DNA of 64,000 nucleotides from Syntrophus buswellii (GTDB lineage: Bacteria > Desulfobacterota > Syntrophia > Syntrophales > Syntrophaceae). A model generated the notes under the pieces. The model was not told the origin of the DNA and made no database searches. It worked only from the letters and a program-made list of their open reading frames with translations. The stretch spans positions 2,356,001 through 2,420,000 of the forward strand of contig NZ_CP175563.1 in the NCBI RefSeq assembly GCF_046097065.1, in the 5' to 3' direction. The translations under genes and the position numbers were made by a program. Positions 28,025-37,469 of the stretch are shown in pieces (position 1 is the stretch's first letter; each line of letters opens with the position of its first letter).

Positions 28025-28209
28025 ACCTTAATACCCTCCTCGCCCAAATCACCCGCGGCGAAGACTCCACCCGCCAGTTCAAGGCGGATGTGAAGAATGC
28101 CGACTCCCTGGCCTCGGAGATGGCGGCTTTCGCCAGCACGGGCAGCATGGTTTTATCAGGTCACGTTGACCCGATAAGTGACCCTTTAAGCATGGAGCCA
28201 GCGGCATGA
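28021..28209 (+). pseudogene. Truncated AlbA_2 (Schlafen-like AAA_4) ATP-binding protein
   Basis: A GTG at 28021 begins MNLNTLLAQITRGEDSTRQF and continues through SLASEMAAFAST. This is the typical first 40 residues of AlbA_2 (AAA_4) domain regulators, whose next segment should read roughly NSxGGxLxIGV. Here the family sequence ends abruptly and 20 unrelated residues lead to the stop at 28209. An internal deletion has removed several hundred codons. The start overlaps the preceding 25-codon frame and the stop overlaps rhuM, so coupling along the operon is preserved. Confidence 0.6.
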
Positions 28210-29210
28210 ATGATTCGGAAATTCTTATTTATCAGGCCACCGACGGTAAGATCAAAATCGATGTCCGGCTGGAGGATGAGACGGTCTGGCTGACCCAGGA
28301 CCACATGGTTGGGCTGTTCGGCAAAGCCAAGTCAACCATCAATGAGCATATCAAAAACATATTCGCTGAAGGCGAGCTGGTTGAAGCGGATGTGATGAAG
28401 AAATTCGGAATTTCCGAATTTCAGCAAAAAGCCCCTAATTACTACAACCTGGACGTGATCATCTCCGTCGGGTACCGGGTCAAGTCCCACCAGGGTACCC
28501 AGTTCCGCATCTGGGCCACCCAGCGGCTGAAGGAATATATCGTCAAGGGGTTTGCCCTGAACGATGAGCGCTTCAAAACGGGCAATTCGATGTCGTATTT
28601 CACGGAGTTGCAGGAACGCATCCGTGAAATCCGCCTTTCCGAGCGCTTCTTCTATCAGAAAATCAAGGATATCTATACCACCAGCATCGACTACGACCCC
28701 AGGGACGAAAAGACAGTTGAGTTTTTCAAGGTGGTTCAGAACAAACTCCTCTGGGCCATCAGCCGGCAGACGGCGGCGGAACTGGTGTATCGCCGGGCGG
28801 ACGCCGCGCTGCCCCTGATGGGTATGCAGTCGTTCGACAAGAAGGGCGATCTGGCGGTGCGCAAAGGCGATGTGAGCATCGCCAAGAACTACCTTGCCGA
28901 GGACGAAATGAAGCTGCTCGGCCTACTGGTGGAACAATACCTGGCCTTCTCCGAAACCATGGCCCAGCAGAGAATTCCCATGCACATGACAGACTGGATT
29001 CAACGGCTGGATGCCATTATTCAGCTCAATGGTCGGGAGTTGCTGACCCATGCAGGCAAAATCAGCCACCAGATGGCCCAGGAAAAAGCCGCTCTGGAGT
29101 ATGACAAGTTCCGGGAAACGCAGCGGCGCATCCAGCATGAAGAGAGCCTCAAGGAGCTGGAAGAGGACATCAAAAAGCTGAAGCCGCCTCGGAAAAAGGG
29201 AGGCAATTGA
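28206..29210 (+). CDS. rhuM: RhuM-family virulence protein
   Basis: A 334-residue protein of the RhuM family (named after a Salmonella pathogenicity-island gene). It begins with the typical WLTQDHMVGLFG..KSTINEHIKNIF domain, which looks DNA-binding, followed by the LDVIISVGYRVKSHQGTQFRIWAT block and a charged helical C-terminus (EESLKELEEDIKKLKPPRKK). The biochemical role is unknown. RhuM genes are frequently found inside type I restriction operons, as here, and are thought to be cargo or accessory factors. Confidence 0.88.
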   Translation: MNDSEILIYQATDGKIKIDVRLEDETVWLTQDHMVGLFGKAKSTINEHIKNIFAEGELVEADVMKKFGISEFQQKAPNYYNLDVIISVGYRVKSHQGTQFRIWATQRLKEYIVKGFALNDERFKTGNSMSYFTELQERIREIRLSERFFYQKIKDIYTTSIDYDPRDEKTVEFFKVVQNKLLWAISRQTAAELVYRRADAALPLMGMQSFDKKGDLAVRKGDVSIAKNYLAEDEMKLLGLLVEQYLAFSETMAQQRIPMHMTDWIQRLDAIIQLNGRELLTHAGKISHQMAQEKAALEYDKFRETQRRIQHEESLKELEEDIKKLKPPRKKGGN

Positions 29211-32200
29211 ATGACCCCCGCCTCCTACACCGAAGACACCCTCGTCCAGCAGACCACCGCCGAGTATCTGGAGCAGGAACTGGGCTGGGAGTCGGTGTAC
29301 GCTTACAACAACGAGGATTTCGGACCGGACGGCCTGTTGGGCCGGGATTCGGACCGCGAGGTGGTGCTGACCCGCACCCTGCGGGCCAAGATCGAGGAGC
29401 TCAATCCCGGGCTGCCCGCTACGGCCTATGACGATGCCGTCCGCCAGATCGTCACGGTTTCCGCCTCGCAGACCATGGCTGCCACCAACCGCGAGAAGTA
29501 TGAACTGATCAAGGACGGGGTACAGGTCACCTTTCGCAATGCCAAGGGCGAACGGGTGCGCCAGCGGTTGCGGGTGTTCGATTTCGATGTTCCCGAGAAC
29601 AACCATTTCCTCTGCGTGCGGGAGCTGTGGGTGCGCGGTGATCTGTACCGCCGCCGGGCGGATATCGTCGGGTTCGTCAACGGGCTGCCGCTGCTGTTCA
29701 TGGAGCTGAAGAACGTCAGTAAGGATATCCGCGCCGCCTACGAGCAGAACTTTCTGGATTACAAGGACACCATCCCGCATCTGTTTCATCACAACGCCAT
29801 GGTGGTACTGGCCAACGGGGTGGATGCCAAACTCGGCTCGCTCACCAGTCGGTTCGAACATTTTCACGAGTGGAAACGGTTGGCCGAGAATCAGCCGGGC
29901 GTGGTGGCCATGGAGACGCTGCTCAAAGGAGTGTGCGCGAAAGCCAATTTCCTGGACCTGTTGGAGAACTTCATCGCTTTCGACGACTCGGCCGGGGAAT
30001 CGAGAAAGATTCTGGCCCGTAACCATCAGTATCTGGGTGTCAACCGGGCCATCGAGGCGGTCCGCGACCGCAAGCTCAGGAACGGCAAGCTTGGGGTGTT
30101 CTGGCATACCCAAGGGTCGGGCAAGAGCTATTCCATGGTGCTCTTCACCCGTAAGGTGCATCGCAAGCTGGGCGGCAACTTCACCTTTCTGATCCTCACC
30201 GACCGCGACGACCTGGACACGCAGATCTACAAGACCTTTGCCGGGTGCGGCGTGGTGGACAACGACCGCGACCCGTGCCGGGCAGCGAGCGGTGAGCATC
30301 TCGCCCAGCTCTTGGCCCAGCACAAATCGCACGTCTTCTCGCTGATCCAGAAATTCAACCAGAAAGTTAGCGAAGGCGAGGCCTATTCCCGGCGCGACGA
30401 CCTCATCGTCATCACCGACGAGGCCCACCGCACCCAGTACGGCACGCTGGCGCTCAACATGCGCAACGCCCTGCCGAACGCCGGCTATATCGGCTTTACC
30501 GGCACGCCGCTCTTTAAGGACGACGAGATTACCCGGCGGGTTTTCGGCGATTACGTCTCCACCTACGATTTCCAGCGGGCCGTGGAGGACAAGGCCACGG
30601 TGCCGCTCTATTACGACGCGCGTGGCGACAAGCTCGGCGTGGCGGTCGGCGATCTGAACGAGCGGATCGCCGAGAAGCTGGAGAAGTTGGAGACAGACAA
30701 TATCGATGTGGAGCAGCGCCTGGAGCAGGAGCTCAAGCGCGACTATCACATCATCACGGCCGGGAAACGCCTCGACCAGGTGGCCCGCGATTTTGTGCAA
30801 CACTATTCCACGTCGTGGGAAACCGGCAAGGCAATGCTGGTCTGCATCGACAAGATTACTTGTGTCCGCATGCACAAGCTGGTTGAGTTCTATTGGAACG
30901 CGAGAATCGGCGAGTTGGAAGCGCAGTTGCCCCAGGCCACGGATGAGCAGGACGAACAGTATCGGCGACGCCAGATCGAGTGGATGCGTCAGACACGGAT
31001 GGCGGTGGTGGTCAGCGAGGAGCAGGGAGAGGTCGAGAAGTTCCGCCAATGGGAGCTGGACATTACCTCGCACCGCCGCTTGATCAAGGAGGGCATCGAC
31101 CTGCCCGAGGCGATGCGGAAGCAGCCGCAGTTCCAAAATATGCAGCAGCTGTCTTTAGACGATGCGTTCAAGACCGAGGAGCACCCGTTTCGCGTTGCCA
31201 TCGTCTGCGCCATGTGGTTGACCGGCTTTGATGTCCCCTGCCTCTCGACCCTGTACCTGGACAAGCCGCTCAAGGCACACACGCTTATGCAGGCCATTGC
31301 CCGGGCGAACCGGATCAACGAAGGCAAGAACAACGGCATGATCGTCGATTATTGCGGCATCCTCAAAAACCTGCGCAAGGCGCTGGCGACCTTTGCCGGG
31401 ACCGGCGATGATGGGCGCGGTGGGGAGGGCGGCGAAACCGAACCGGCCAAACCGGATGAGGATCTGCTGGCCGATCTTCGTGAAGCGATTGCCTTTGTCC
31501 GGGGATTCCTTTCGGAGCGAAGCGTGTCTCTGGATGGGATTATCGGGCAGACGGGTTTTGCCAGGAATGCGGCGATTCTCGCGGCCAAGGAGGCGGCGAA
31601 CGAAAACGACGAGACGCGCAAACGCTTTGAAGTGATGTGCCGGGCGGTGTTCTCTAAGTTCAAGTCCTGTATCACCATTGAAGGCGTCAATGATTGCCGG
31701 GGCGACTTCGACGCCATCAACATCGTCTATAAAAGCCTGCAACAGGACCGGGAACAGGCGGATATCACCGATATCATCCGCCAGTTGCATCAGGTCGTGG
31801 ATGAGGTGATTGAGACACAGACCCAACCGGCTGTTGCTGAAGATTCGCCACCATACGATATCAGCAAGATCGATTTCGACCGGCTGCGCAGGGAGTTCGA
31901 GCACAACCCGGCCAAACGCACCACCGTGCAGAATCTCAAAACCGCCATCGAGCAACGCCTGCAGCGTCTGCTCCAGCAAAATCCCTTGCGCACCGATTTC
32001 CAAAGGCATTATGAGGAGATCGTCGCCGAGTACAACCGCGAGAAGGATCGGGCGACCATCGAAAAGACCTTCGACGCGCTGCTGCAGATCATCAATGAGA
32101 TGGACGATGAGGAGAGCCGCGCCGTGCGGGAGGGGCTAGATGAAGAAAGTCTCGCCGTATTCGATCTGCTGAGAAAGCCAAACCTGACGCCCAGTGACAT

Positions 32201-32462
32201 CAAGCGCATCAAGGCAGTGGCCGTCGATCTGCTGGAAACGCTCAAGGCGGAAAAGTTGCGAATCAATCACTGGCGCGACAAGGAATCCACCCGGGACGCG
32301 GTCCGACTGACGATTCAGGATTATCTCTGGAGCGAGCAAACCGGGCTGCCGGAAACCTATTCAGAGGAGGACGTGCGGGACAAGACAGAGGCGGTTTTCG
32401 TGCATGTGTTCCGGGCGTACCCAACGGTGCCGTCACCCTACTACGCCAGCATGGCGTCATAG
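29211..32462 (+). CDS. hsdR: Type I restriction enzyme motor/nuclease subunit HsdR
   Basis: A 1083-residue restriction subunit. The N-terminal nuclease domain (residues 1-250) carries the PD-(D/E)xK-like LFMELKNVSKDIR segment. The motor follows with Walker A TQGSGKS (near residue 300), DEAH box (VITDEAH, near residue 403) and later SF2 motifs (GFTGTPLF, ARANRINEG). A long helical C-terminal domain binds HsdM. It translocates DNA and cleaves away from the unmethylated site. Its ATG directly follows the rhuM stop. It is separated from hsdM-hsdS by about 4 kb of cargo. Confidence 0.95.
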   Translation: MTPASYTEDTLVQQTTAEYLEQELGWESVYAYNNEDFGPDGLLGRDSDREVVLTRTLRAKIEELNPGLPATAYDDAVRQIVTVSASQTMAATNREKYELIKDGVQVTFRNAKGERVRQRLRVFDFDVPENNHFLCVRELWVRGDLYRRRADIVGFVNGLPLLFMELKNVSKDIRAAYEQNFLDYKDTIPHLFHHNAMVVLANGVDAKLGSLTSRFEHFHEWKRLAENQPGVVAMETLLKGVCAKANFLDLLENFIAFDDSAGESRKILARNHQYLGVNRAIEAVRDRKLRNGKLGVFWHTQGSGKSYSMVLFTRKVHRKLGGNFTFLILTDRDDLDTQIYKTFAGCGVVDNDRDPCRAASGEHLAQLLAQHKSHVFSLIQKFNQKVSEGEAYSRRDDLIVITDEAHRTQYGTLALNMRNALPNAGYIGFTGTPLFKDDEITRRVFGDYVSTYDFQRAVEDKATVPLYYDARGDKLGVAVGDLNERIAEKLEKLETDNIDVEQRLEQELKRDYHIITAGKRLDQVARDFVQHYSTSWETGKAMLVCIDKITCVRMHKLVEFYWNARIGELEAQLPQATDEQDEQYRRRQIEWMRQTRMAVVVSEEQGEVEKFRQWELDITSHRRLIKEGIDLPEAMRKQPQFQNMQQLSLDDAFKTEEHPFRVAIVCAMWLTGFDVPCLSTLYLDKPLKAHTLMQAIARANRINEGKNNGMIVDYCGILKNLRKALATFAGTGDDGRGGEGGETEPAKPDEDLLADLREAIAFVRGFLSERSVSLDGIIGQTGFARNAAILAAKEAANENDETRKRFEVMCRAVFSKFKSCITIEGVNDCRGDFDAINIVYKSLQQDREQADITDIIRQLHQVVDEVIETQTQPAVAEDSPPYDISKIDFDRLRREFEHNPAKRTTVQNLKTAIEQRLQRLLQQNPLRTDFQRHYEEIVAEYNREKDRATIEKTFDALLQIINEMDDEESRAVREGLDEESLAVFDLLRKPNLTPSDIKRIKAVAVDLLETLKAEKLRINHWRDKESTRDAVRLTIQDYLWSEQTGLPETYSEEDVRDKTEAVFVHVFRAYPTVPSPYYASMAS

Positions 32463-32480
32463 AGAGTATTGAAGGACAAC

Positions 32481-33497
32481 ATGAAATATCAGCCACCTTA
32501 CACCATCACTCCGGCGATAGTGAATCTTGTCGCCGAGATCGGCGAAACCATCGGCCGCTACACTGTGCTGGCCGAACAGAACCTGACTCCGCGACTGCGC
32601 CGGGAGAACCGCATCCGTACCATCCAGGCCTCGCTGGCCATCGAGAACAATACGCTCACCCTTGAACAGGTGACCGCCGTGATTGAGGGCAAACGGGTGT
32701 TGGGGCACCCCCGCGAGATTCAGGAGGTGCGAAACGCCTTTGCGACCTACGAGGCCATGGAGGACTGGGACGCCTGTGTCGAGAAGGATCTGTTGGCGGC
32801 TCACGAGTTGTTGATGCGTGGGCTGGTGGATGAAACGGGTCGATATCGATCCGGCGGGGTCGGCATCTTCCGGGGAGAACAGCTGGTTCACATGGCTCCT
32901 CCTGCTGATCGTGTGCCCAAGCTGATGGCGGATCTTCTGACTTGGCTGGAAAACACCAACGAGCATCCCTTGGTGGCCAGTTGCATTTTTCACTACGAGT
33001 TCGAATTCATCCACCCCTTTGCCGACGGCAACGGCCGCATGGGTCGGTTGTGGCAAACCTTGATTCTCCGGAACTGGAAGCCGCTGCTGGCCTACCTGCC
33101 GGTGGAGACAGTGATCCGTGATCGCCAGGAAGATTATTACCGGGTACTCGCGGTGGCTGATCAGCAGGCGGATGCCACTCCTTTTGTCGAGTTCATGCTG
33201 GGTGTGTTGCGCGATGCAGTCCGCGAGGCTGTGTCGACCGATCAAGTAAGCGACCAAGTGACCGACCAAGTAGCGGCATTGATCCGTGCGATTGGGACCG
33301 TCGAACTTGGAAGTAACAATTTAATGCAGGCCTTGGGTTTGTCCCACCGCCCTACGTTCCGGAACAACTACCTCAATCCGGCCCTGGAAGACGAATGGAT
33401 CGAACGCACACAACCCGATACCCCGCGCAGCCCGACTCAGCGCTATCGGCTGACCGGTAAAGGCCATCGTTGGCTGCAACACCATGCCGACGAGTAG
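32481..33497 (+). CDS. Fic-domain AMPylase with N-terminal inhibitory helix
   Basis: A 338-residue Fic protein. The active-site motif HPFADGNGRMGR starts near residue 178; His178 would catalyse AMP (or other NMP) transfer to a target hydroxyl. An inhibitory motif SLAIEN in the N-terminal domain matches the (S/T)xxxE(G/N) signature of class II, self-inhibited Fic proteins. The C-terminal part has a DQVSDQVTDQV hinge and a winged-helix-like domain. AAGGA precedes the ATG at 32481. It directly follows hsdR and is a frequent neighbour of restriction systems; the target is unknown. Confidence 0.9.
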   Translation: MKYQPPYTITPAIVNLVAEIGETIGRYTVLAEQNLTPRLRRENRIRTIQASLAIENNTLTLEQVTAVIEGKRVLGHPREIQEVRNAFATYEAMEDWDACVEKDLLAAHELLMRGLVDETGRYRSGGVGIFRGEQLVHMAPPADRVPKLMADLLTWLENTNEHPLVASCIFHYEFEFIHPFADGNGRMGRLWQTLILRNWKPLLAYLPVETVIRDRQEDYYRVLAVADQQADATPFVEFMLGVLRDAVREAVSTDQVSDQVTDQVAALIRAIGTVELGSNNLMQALGLSHRPTFRNNYLNPALEDEWIERTQPDTPRSPTQRYRLTGKGHRWLQHHADE

Positions 33498-33506
33498 CAG
33501 AGGGAT

Positions 33507-33550
33507 ACTTGCGACAAACTTGCGACATGGCTTGTAACAATCGAGCCATG
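33507..33550. repeat. Tandem 10-bp repeat and inverted repeat before the primase-helicase gene
   Basis: ACTTGCGACA occurs at 33507-33516 and 33518-33527 (11-base period). It is followed by CATGGCT (33526-33532) and AGCCATG (33544-33550), a 7-bp inverted repeat. They sit in the 85-base gap between the Fic and TOTE genes and may be operator or replication-like sites. Confidence 0.4.
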
Positions 33551-33582
33551 GCATATCAGGTCGATGGAAATATTGACAAGAG

Positions 33583-35982
33583 ATGGTATCGGGCGGCGAA
33601 CAAGATGAACTGCGGCGGCTGCGCGAGGAGAACGTCCGCCTCAAGGAACTGCTGACCCAGCACGGTGTCGCCTGGGAAGAACCGGCCATCCCTGAACCAG
33701 GCCCCGCCCCAACCGAATTCGCACCAGCCCCAACCCATTTCACCACCGATGACAAGATTGCCCTGTTCCGCCGTCTGTTCCGGGGGCGGGAGGATGTCTA
33801 CCCCCAGCGCTGGGAGTCGGTCAAGGGCACGTCAGGCTATTCACCTGCCTGCGGCAATGAGTGGAAGCCCGGCGTCTGCCACAAACCCAAGGTGAAATGC
33901 GGTGACTGCAATCAGCGCCAGTTGCTGCCGGTGACCGATCAGGTGATCTACGACCATTTGGCCGGAAAACAGACCATCGGCGTCTATCCGCTTCTGACTG
34001 ACGACAGTTGCTATTTTCTGGCGGCTGACTTCGATGAGGCTGACTGGCAGGAGGATGCCGAAGCCTTTATGCAATCCTGCCGGGAACTCAGTATCCCGGC
34101 GGCGCTGGAGATCTCCCGCTCCGGCAATGGTACTCACGCCTGGATCTTTTTTGCCGAGCCGGTTCCGGCCCGGGAGGCCCGGCAGCTCGGGGCCGCACTG
34201 ATCAGCCATACCTGCGATCGCACCCGGCAATTGTCTCTGGCCAGCTACGACCGCCTGTTTCCCAATCAGGACACCATGCCAAAGGGCGGCTTCGGCAACC
34301 TGATCGCGCTGCCCCTGCAGAAACAACCGAGGAAATCAGGGCGTAGCGTGTTCGTTGATGAACACCTGAAGCCCTATCCAGACCAGTGGGCCTTTCTGGC
34401 TTCCATCCGTTCCATGTCCCAGCGAGACTTGGAAGATGCCATTCTGCGGTCCAACGGCGGCCGCCATCCCTTGGATGTAGCCTTTGCCAGCGAGGAAGAG
34501 GACGGCAAACCCTGGCAACGTCCATCACCTGTACCAGCCCGGATTGCTGGCCCATTGCCGGAATCGCTGGCCCTGGTGCTGGCCAACCAGATTTTCATTG
34601 CCAAGGCCGATCTGCCGCAGCCTCTGGCCAACCGCCTGGTCCGGCTGGCCGCCTTCCAGAATCCGGAGTTTTACAAGGCCCAAGCGATGCGACTGCCGGT
34701 GTGGAACAAGCCGCGCATCATCGGCTGCGCCGAGAACTATCCCCAGCATATCGGCCTGCCGCGAGGCTGCCTTGATGCGGTTCTCGACCTGTTGCAGGAG
34801 AACGACATCCGTCCGGAACTGCAGGACGAACGCCTGCCCGGACGGAAGGTGACGGCCAAGTTTACCGGTACCTTGCGCAAGGACCAGAAAGCAACGGTGC
34901 GGGAGATTCTCAAACACGAAGGCGGCGTACTCTGCGCTCCGACGGCCTTCGGAAAGACGGTTACCGCCGCAGCCCTGATCGCCCGGCGCAAGGTGAGCAC
35001 GCTGGTGCTGGTGCATCGCACCGAACTGCTTCGCCAGTGGCAGGAACGATTGACCGAATTCATGGAAATCCCCAAGGGCGGATTGGGCGTCATCGGCGGC
35101 GGCAAAAAGAAACCGTCCGACAAGATCGATATCGCCGTCATGCAGTCGCTTTCCCCCCGGGAGGATCTTGGCGAACTGCTCGACCAATACGGGCAGATCA
35201 TCATCGACGAATGCCATCACATGTCGGCCTTTTCCTTCGAGGTTATCCTCAAGCAGGCCAAAGCGAAATTTGTGGTGGGTCTGACCGCCACGCCGATACG
35301 CCGTGACGGGCATCAGCCGATCATCTTTATGCAGTGCGGGCCTATACGACATAGCGCCGCCAGACCGGAAACCGCCCCGGCGCAACTGGAGGTCTGGCCG
35401 AAGGTGCTGCCCGCACCCGAGATTCCGCTGGATTCGCCGATTCAGGATGTGTTCCGCATCCTTGCCAACGATGCGACCCGCAACCGGCGAATTGCAGCGG
35501 ATGTGCTGGCTGCCTATCGGGAAGGGCGAAAGGTATTGGTGCTTACCGAGCGAACGGATCATCTGCCGCTGTTGCAGGAGGCGCTGGGGAATGAGGTCGA
35601 GCACTGCTATGTCCTGCATGGCCGCTTGTCGAAGAAGCAGCGAATGGCTGTGTTCGCAGAACTGGATGCGTTGGATGAGTCGGCACCGAGGGCACTACTC
35701 GCCACCGGTCGCCTGATTGGCGAAGGTTTCGACCATCCGCCACTTGACACACTGGTGCTGGCGATGCCGATATCCTGGAAGGGAACCTTGCAGCAATACG
35801 CCGGACGACTGCACCGGGAGCATGCCGACAAGCAGGATGTGCGCATATACGATTACGCCGAGACCGATCAGCCCCAGCTCGCCCGTATGTGGGACAAACG
35901 CCAACGCGGCTACCGGGCCATGGGGTATGAGATCAAACCGATGGAAAGCGTTGTTTTAGGAAACGACTCGAGCCTAAAATAA
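33583..35982 (+). CDS. TOTE-system archaeo-eukaryotic-type primase fused to SF2 helicase
   Basis: A 799-residue fusion. A short N-terminal helix (LRRLREENVRLKELL) is followed by an AEP primase domain (about residues 60-270) with the acidic motif LAADFDEADW and the SGNGTHAW motif. A superfamily 2 helicase follows: Walker A APTAFGKT (residues 452-459), DECHH box, LTATP, and a C-terminal helicase lobe (LATGRLIGEGFDHP, QYAGRLHRE). A zinc-ribbon-like CGDC..C cluster lies near residues 100-110. This architecture is that of TOTE conflict-system proteins. Presumed role: nucleic-acid synthesis and unwinding in anti-element defence. Confidence 0.82.
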   Translation: MVSGGEQDELRRLREENVRLKELLTQHGVAWEEPAIPEPGPAPTEFAPAPTHFTTDDKIALFRRLFRGREDVYPQRWESVKGTSGYSPACGNEWKPGVCHKPKVKCGDCNQRQLLPVTDQVIYDHLAGKQTIGVYPLLTDDSCYFLAADFDEADWQEDAEAFMQSCRELSIPAALEISRSGNGTHAWIFFAEPVPAREARQLGAALISHTCDRTRQLSLASYDRLFPNQDTMPKGGFGNLIALPLQKQPRKSGRSVFVDEHLKPYPDQWAFLASIRSMSQRDLEDAILRSNGGRHPLDVAFASEEEDGKPWQRPSPVPARIAGPLPESLALVLANQIFIAKADLPQPLANRLVRLAAFQNPEFYKAQAMRLPVWNKPRIIGCAENYPQHIGLPRGCLDAVLDLLQENDIRPELQDERLPGRKVTAKFTGTLRKDQKATVREILKHEGGVLCAPTAFGKTVTAAALIARRKVSTLVLVHRTELLRQWQERLTEFMEIPKGGLGVIGGGKKKPSDKIDIAVMQSLSPREDLGELLDQYGQIIIDECHHMSAFSFEVILKQAKAKFVVGLTATPIRRDGHQPIIFMQCGPIRHSAARPETAPAQLEVWPKVLPAPEIPLDSPIQDVFRILANDATRNRRIAADVLAAYREGRKVLVLTERTDHLPLLQEALGNEVEHCYVLHGRLSKKQRMAVFAELDALDESAPRALLATGRLIGEGFDHPPLDTLVLAMPISWKGTLQQYAGRLHREHADKQDVRIYDYAETDQPQLARMWDKRQRGYRAMGYEIKPMESVVLGNDSSLK

Positions 35983-36001
35983 GACGAGCCGCTATTTTAG
36001 G
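35973..36001. terminator. Bidirectional terminator between convergent genes
   Basis: CCTAAAATA (35973-35981) and TATTTTAGG (35993-36001) form a perfect 9-bp inverted repeat with an 11-base loop. It overlaps the stop of the TOTE gene and the stop of the convergent DUF4143 ATPase gene. Confidence 0.65.
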
Positions 36002-37355
36002 TTCGCGGCTCCATTTCCAGCAGAAACTGCCAGACCGGCACGACCTGGATCGTGCCGAAGCCCACGGGGATGGTTTCACCAGTGCGCCAAGTGACGATAG
36101 TCCCCTCCGCCACCGCCTGTTCGACCATGGCCTCGGAGAGGGAGCGGACCTCGCTATGCTTGACGCGGGGGTCGGCCAGCGAGGCGCAGACCTGAACCAG
36201 CATTACGGCTCGTTCTTGTCCCGGAACTGTCAGCAGCCGCGCGACAAGGTCCACTTCCCGGCCCGTCTTGGTCTTGTGGAAGAAGATCTCCGGTGTCACC
36301 CGGCGCAGCGCAGTGAATACCAGATTCTCCAGCAGGCTGTCGCGTTTGGTGAGAATGCCGGAACTGATCGAGGTTACCAGAGCGTGGTCGATGCAGTAGA
36401 CCTTGCGGGGATTGACACTGATCCGGGTTGGCGAGTTGGAAAAGATGTTGACGCTGAACAGCAGCCCGGCATCCTCGAACCCGACGAGCCAGTCGACCAC
36501 CGAGCTTTTGCGCAACCGGTGGCCGAGGGATTTCAGGTAGTCTGTCAGGTGACTGACGGAATAATAGGAACTGGTGTTGTCCACCAGCCAGTGGGCCAGG
36601 TTGATCACCGCCCGAGGGTGGTAAATGTTGTGGTGTCCGATGATGCTGGCAAGGATGGCGTTCCAGTTCGTTTGATAAGTTTCTATGCGTTGTTGCTGGT
36701 CGAGGCCATTCGCTCCGGGAAAGCCGCCGACCTGCCAGTAGTTCTCGAACGCCTTTTGGATGGTCAGCTGCTGCTTGGTGGATAAGGGGCCGTTGCTCTC
36801 AATCTCTTTGCCGTCGAGGGACTCCCGAAACGACAACGGGAAGATCTCCCAGGAGACGATTCGACCGGTCAACGGACTGGCGGTTTCTTCTTCCGGTGAA
36901 GGCAACAAGGAACCGGCGACAGTGATCTCGCATTTTTCGTTACGCAAGAGACGGTCGACGAAGAGCTACCAGTACGGGAGCGCCTGAACCTCGTCGAAAA
37001 AGCAGTGAAACGACTCTCTGCCGCGCTTCTGCGGTTGGAGCTCGAAATAGGCCTCCAGGATGAGATCCGGGTTTTCGTGCCGCAGCCAGTAAAGCCGGTC
37101 GTCGGCCAAATTGAGATATAGGATGTTTTCTCGGGAAACACTGCCCTCGATCAATTGACGGATGCGCTGAAGCAGCCAAGCGGTCTTGCCGCTCCCCTTG
37201 ACGCCGGTGACCACCGAGACCTTGCCCGGCAGGCTGCCAATGGCAACACGCCGGGGCAGCAGTTTGCCCGGCGGCTCGAGGTTCTGGTATTCGCGGATGA
37301 CTCGTTTCAGGCATTCGATCATGACATGGCTCGTTGCTCCCTGTTCGTTTTGCAA
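35997..37355 (-). pseudogene. DUF4143 ATPase interrupted by an in-frame amber codon
   Basis: The minus-strand frame reads as a complete AAA-type ATPase with a DUF4143 C-terminal domain: Walker A TGVKGSGKTAWLL, Walker B FHCFFDEVQALPYW, then the SWEIFPLSFRE motif and a REase-like C-terminal part. A single TAG at 36966-36968 breaks it after the Walker B segment. Both halves are in the same frame and no other lesion is visible. In relatives this position is usually Glu (PxWE), so one GAG-to-TAG change would explain it. The total is about 451 codons, normal for the family. Confidence 0.75.
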
Positions 37356-37469
37356 CCGTTGTCATTCATGCTTGGCGTTCCGGAAACCGAACCGCCATCC
37401 GAAATGCTTTTGGGGAACAATCGCGCTTTGCGTAAAACGGGCGCGAATGTTACATAGGAGAAACATGGT

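Noticed and set aside
28923..31136. 737-codon frame antisense to hsdR
   Set aside because: It overlaps rhuM and hsdR completely; the sense strand has the conserved helicase motifs.
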